Source: Vibrio sp. 14G-20
Lineage (GTDB): Bacteria; Pseudomonadota; Gammaproteobacteria; Enterobacterales; Vibrionaceae
Assembly (NCBI RefSeq): GCF_026241515.1
Contig: NZ_JAPHPW010000001.1
Span: 124,001 to 188,000 of the forward strand
Length of the DNA: 64,000 nucleotides
Direction of reading: 5' to 3'
The notes below the pieces were generated by a model. The model saw only the letters and a program-made list of their open reading frames with translations. It searched no databases and had not been told where the DNA came from. Every line of letters starts with the position of its first letter. Within the stretch, counting starts at the first letter, position 1. The translations under genes were made by a program, and so were the position numbers. Shown one piece after another: positions 62,147 to 64,000 of the stretch.

Positions 62147-62162
62147 AAACAAACGTTTGCTT
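62147..62162. promoter_or_regulatory. PurR-like site between the small transcript and pepD
   Basis: AAACAAACGTTTGCTT matches 13 of 16 positions of the PurR palindrome. It lies about 120 bp upstream of the small-transcript start and 216 bp before pepD, so its target is unclear. The other bases from 62163 to 62377 hold the pepD promoter region, where I see no distinct boxes. Confidence 0.4.
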
Positions 62163-62377
62163 ATGCCATCAATAAGCATCAGCTCACTTATTAATGATCA
62201 GATAGACAAGATCGCTTTCAAAATTTGAGGATTTTGAGGTTTAGAACCGCTACTCGTCAAAACGCTCAAGTGGTATGCTGTTGCCATCAAAACAGACCCA
62301 TATTTTAGATTTTTGTTCTAAGTTTTCACCTATAGAAATCCTAAATATATGGTTATCAAATAAAAAAGGAGTCATCC

Positions 62378-63850
62378 GTGTCTGAATTCCATTCTGAGAT
62401 CAGTAAATTGTCCCCTGCCCCTATTTGGCAGTTTTTCGATAAGATTTGTTCAATCCCACACCCTTCAAAGCATGAAGAAGAGCTTGCTCAATACATTATT
62501 GCTTGGGCAACAGAGCAAGGCTTAGATGTACGCCGTGATCCAACGGGCAACGTATTCATCAAAAAGCCAGCAACGCCGGGTATGGAAAACAAAAAAGGTG
62601 TCGTGCTACAAGCTCACATCGATATGGTTCCACAAAAGAACGAAGACACTGATCACGACTTTACAAAAGATCCAATCCAGCCATACATCGATGGTGAGTG
62701 GGTTACAGCAAAAGGCACAACGCTTGGTGCTGACAACGGCATGGGCATGGCATCTTGCCTAGCTGTTCTTGCTTCAAACGAAATCCAACACGGCCCTATC
62801 GAAGTTCTACTAACCGTAGATGAAGAAGCAGGCATGACTGGTGCGTTTGGTCTTGAAGCCGGTTGGTTAGAAGGCGATATCCTTCTTAATACTGACTCAG
62901 AGCAAGAAGGTGAAGTGTACATGGGTTGTGCTGGCGGTATCGACGGCGCAATGACATTTGAAATTGCACGTAACGCAATTCCAGCCGACTTCGTAACACG
63001 CAAGCTAACGCTAAAAGGCCTAAAAGGCGGTCACTCTGGTTGTGACATTCACACTGGTCGTGCAAACGCAAACAAACTGATTGCTCGCTTCCTAGCCGGT
63101 CACGCAAAAGAGCTAGACCTTCGTATCGTCGAATTCAAAGGTGGTAGCCTTCGTAACGCAATTCCTCGTGAAGGTTTCGTAACGGTTGCTGTTCCTGCGG
63201 CAAACCAAGAAAAACTGGCTTCACTATACAACTACTACACAGAGCTGCTTTCAACAGAGCTAGGTAAAGTAGAAGACAGCATCGTGACCTTCAACGAAGA
63301 AGCTTCAGTTGAAATGGGCACACTAGCATCAGCAGACCAAGCTCGCTTTATCGCGGCACTTAACGCATGTCCAAACGGCGTGATTCGTATGAGTGACGAG
63401 ATTGAAGGTGTTGTTGAAACATCTCTAAACGTAGGTGTTATCACAACGGAAGAAGATTCAATCACAGTACTTTGCTTGATCCGTTCTCTTATCGACTCTG
63501 GTCGCAGCCAAGTAGAAAGTATGCTTCACTCTGTTGCTGAACTAGCAGGCGCAAACATCGCGTTCTCTGGTGCTTACCCAGGTTGGAAACCAGACGCAGA
63601 TTCAGAGATCATGCATATCTTCCGCGACATGTACGAAGGCATCTACGGTCACAAGCCAAACATCATGGTTATCCATGCTGGCCTTGAGTGTGGTCTGTTC
63701 AAAGAACCTTACCCGAACATGGATATGGTTTCTTTCGGCCCAACGATCAAGTTCCCACACTCTCCTGATGAGAAAGTGAAGATCGACACAGTTGAGCTGT
63801 TCTGGAACCAAATGGTTGCATTACTTGCTGCGATCCCAGAAAAAGCATAA
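62378..63850 (+). CDS. pepD: Aminoacyl-histidine dipeptidase (peptidase D)
   Basis: A 490-residue cytosolic di-zinc M20 dipeptidase that hydrolyses Xaa-His and other dipeptides. It has FFDKICSIPHPSKHEEELAQ at the N-terminus, the metal motif VVLQAHIDMVPQKNEDTDHDF (His-Asp, about residues 73-93), LGADNGMGMASCLAVLA (bridging Asp), VDEEAGMTGAFGLEAGWLEG (catalytic and ligand glutamates, about 148-167), NTDSEQEGEVYMGCAGG, and the dimerisation domain before VIHAGLECGLFKE. The start is GTG 62378 because AAGGAG precedes it and MSEFHSEISKLSP matches the family start. A terminator follows at 63949. Confidence 0.96.
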   Translation: MSEFHSEISKLSPAPIWQFFDKICSIPHPSKHEEELAQYIIAWATEQGLDVRRDPTGNVFIKKPATPGMENKKGVVLQAHIDMVPQKNEDTDHDFTKDPIQPYIDGEWVTAKGTTLGADNGMGMASCLAVLASNEIQHGPIEVLLTVDEEAGMTGAFGLEAGWLEGDILLNTDSEQEGEVYMGCAGGIDGAMTFEIARNAIPADFVTRKLTLKGLKGGHSGCDIHTGRANANKLIARFLAGHAKELDLRIVEFKGGSLRNAIPREGFVTVAVPAANQEKLASLYNYYTELLSTELGKVEDSIVTFNEEASVEMGTLASADQARFIAALNACPNGVIRMSDEIEGVVETSLNVGVITTEEDSITVLCLIRSLIDSGRSQVESMLHSVAELAGANIAFSGAYPGWKPDADSEIMHIFRDMYEGIYGHKPNIMVIHAGLECGLFKEPYPNMDMVSFGPTIKFPHSPDEKVKIDTVELFWNQMVALLAAIPEKA

Positions 63851-63870
63851 ATCGATTCGCTAGTGTTTTT

Positions 63871-63935
63871 CAGTAAATGGTGTTTCCAATAAATGGGCTC
63901 TTCAATAAATAGCACTTTTCAGTAAACATCGTTTA
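63871..63935. repeat. Four imperfect tandem repeats of about 16 bp after pepD
   Basis: Units start CAGTAAATGG (63871), CAATAAATGG (63887), CAATAAATAG (63903) and CAGTAAACAT (63920), each followed by a short T-rich spacer. They fill the gap between the pepD stop and its terminator. Confidence 0.75.
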
Positions 63936-63948
63936 TTAAGAACAAAAT

Positions 63949-63977
63949 AAAACAGGTACTCATGAGTACCTGTTTTT
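63949..63977 (+). terminator. pepD terminator
   Basis: A 12-bp stem (63949-63960 with 63965-63976) around CATG is followed by T5. Confidence 0.9.
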
Positions 63978-64000
63978 GTATCTAATCTTTGTCACTGCTA

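Noticed and set aside
61303..62377. Purine riboswitch upstream of the permease or pepD
   Set aside because: The conserved TATA/CTACC junction pattern of purine aptamers is absent from the gap on both strands.
1..64000. Prophage, integron, CRISPR array, defence island, tRNA or rRNA
   Set aside because: No integrase, transposase, capsid, cas or attC-like features, no regular spacer arrays and no tRNA-like cloverleaf were seen; the genes are core metabolism and regulation with conserved order.

Overview
The window is about 64 kb of ordinary chromosomal DNA from a marine gammaproteobacterium, almost certainly a Vibrio, and gene content and protein sequences look closest to the Splendidus-type vibrios. 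The evidence is the sodium-driven polar flagellar stator pair pomA/pomB, Vibrio-type DUF3549 and DUF3301 proteins, a RibBX-type riboflavin fusion, and a VarA/UvrY-type site upstream of a CsrB RNA. Local gene order also matches both Vibrio chromosome 1 and enteric chromosomes: yqcC-truC beside csrB, gcvA/gcvB-ygdD-rlmM, trmO-proS, xseB-ispA-dxs facing pgpA-thiL-nusB-ribH, and gpt-frsA-crl-proBA. I saw no prophage, integron, plasmid, CRISPR array, tRNA or rRNA.

Layout. 0-13 kb: the 3' end of glnD, yaeH, truC/yqcC, DUF genes, csrB with its promoter and UvrY-type site, yaiI, an OmpV-like porin, an AbgT transporter, the zinc-independent ribosomal paralogues rpmE2-rpmJ2 under Zur/Fur-like sites, trmO, proS and small conserved genes. 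13-21 kb: glyA followed by an array of repeat elements and terminators, yitT, and the trehalose locus treR-treB-treC with a MITE-like repeat between treB and treC. 20.8-26 kb: mliC, gmhB, the MetJ-controlled methionine importer metNIQ, and a maltoporin-family porin with TreR-type operators. 26-35 kb: a zinc-ribbon protein, syd, queF, two adjacent signalling proteins (a TPR protein with a degenerate GGDEF domain and a GGDEF protein), ppnN and xni. 35-43 kb: a Fur-box-linked TonB receptor with a candidate sRNA, rlmM-ygdD-hydrolase-gcvA, the gcvB sRNA and thiI. 43-55 kb: pomAB, xseB-ispA-dxs (isoprenoid supply), and pgpA-thiL, nusB-ribH-ribBX-ribE-ribD-nrdR (thiamine, riboflavin, antitermination, ribonucleotide reductase control). 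55-64 kb: proBA, crl, frsA, gpt, a purine permease, a hidden 28-codon transcription unit, and pepD.

How the parts work together. Several pathways are visible as units: trehalose uptake across both membranes (porin, PTS EIIBC, phosphotrehalase, repressor), methionine import, proline synthesis (proB, proA), riboflavin synthesis (ribD, ribBX, ribH, ribE, with the GTP cyclohydrolase II step elsewhere), purine salvage (permease, gpt), and post-transcriptional control by two classical sRNAs, CsrB and GcvB. The least explained material lies between genes: the repeat/terminator array after glyA, the MITE in the tre operon, the Fur-linked candidate sRNA at 37.6 kb, and the small transcription unit at 61.7-62.1 kb.

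All calls come from reading the sequence. No database search was run, so family names rest on recognised sequence similarity and gene order.
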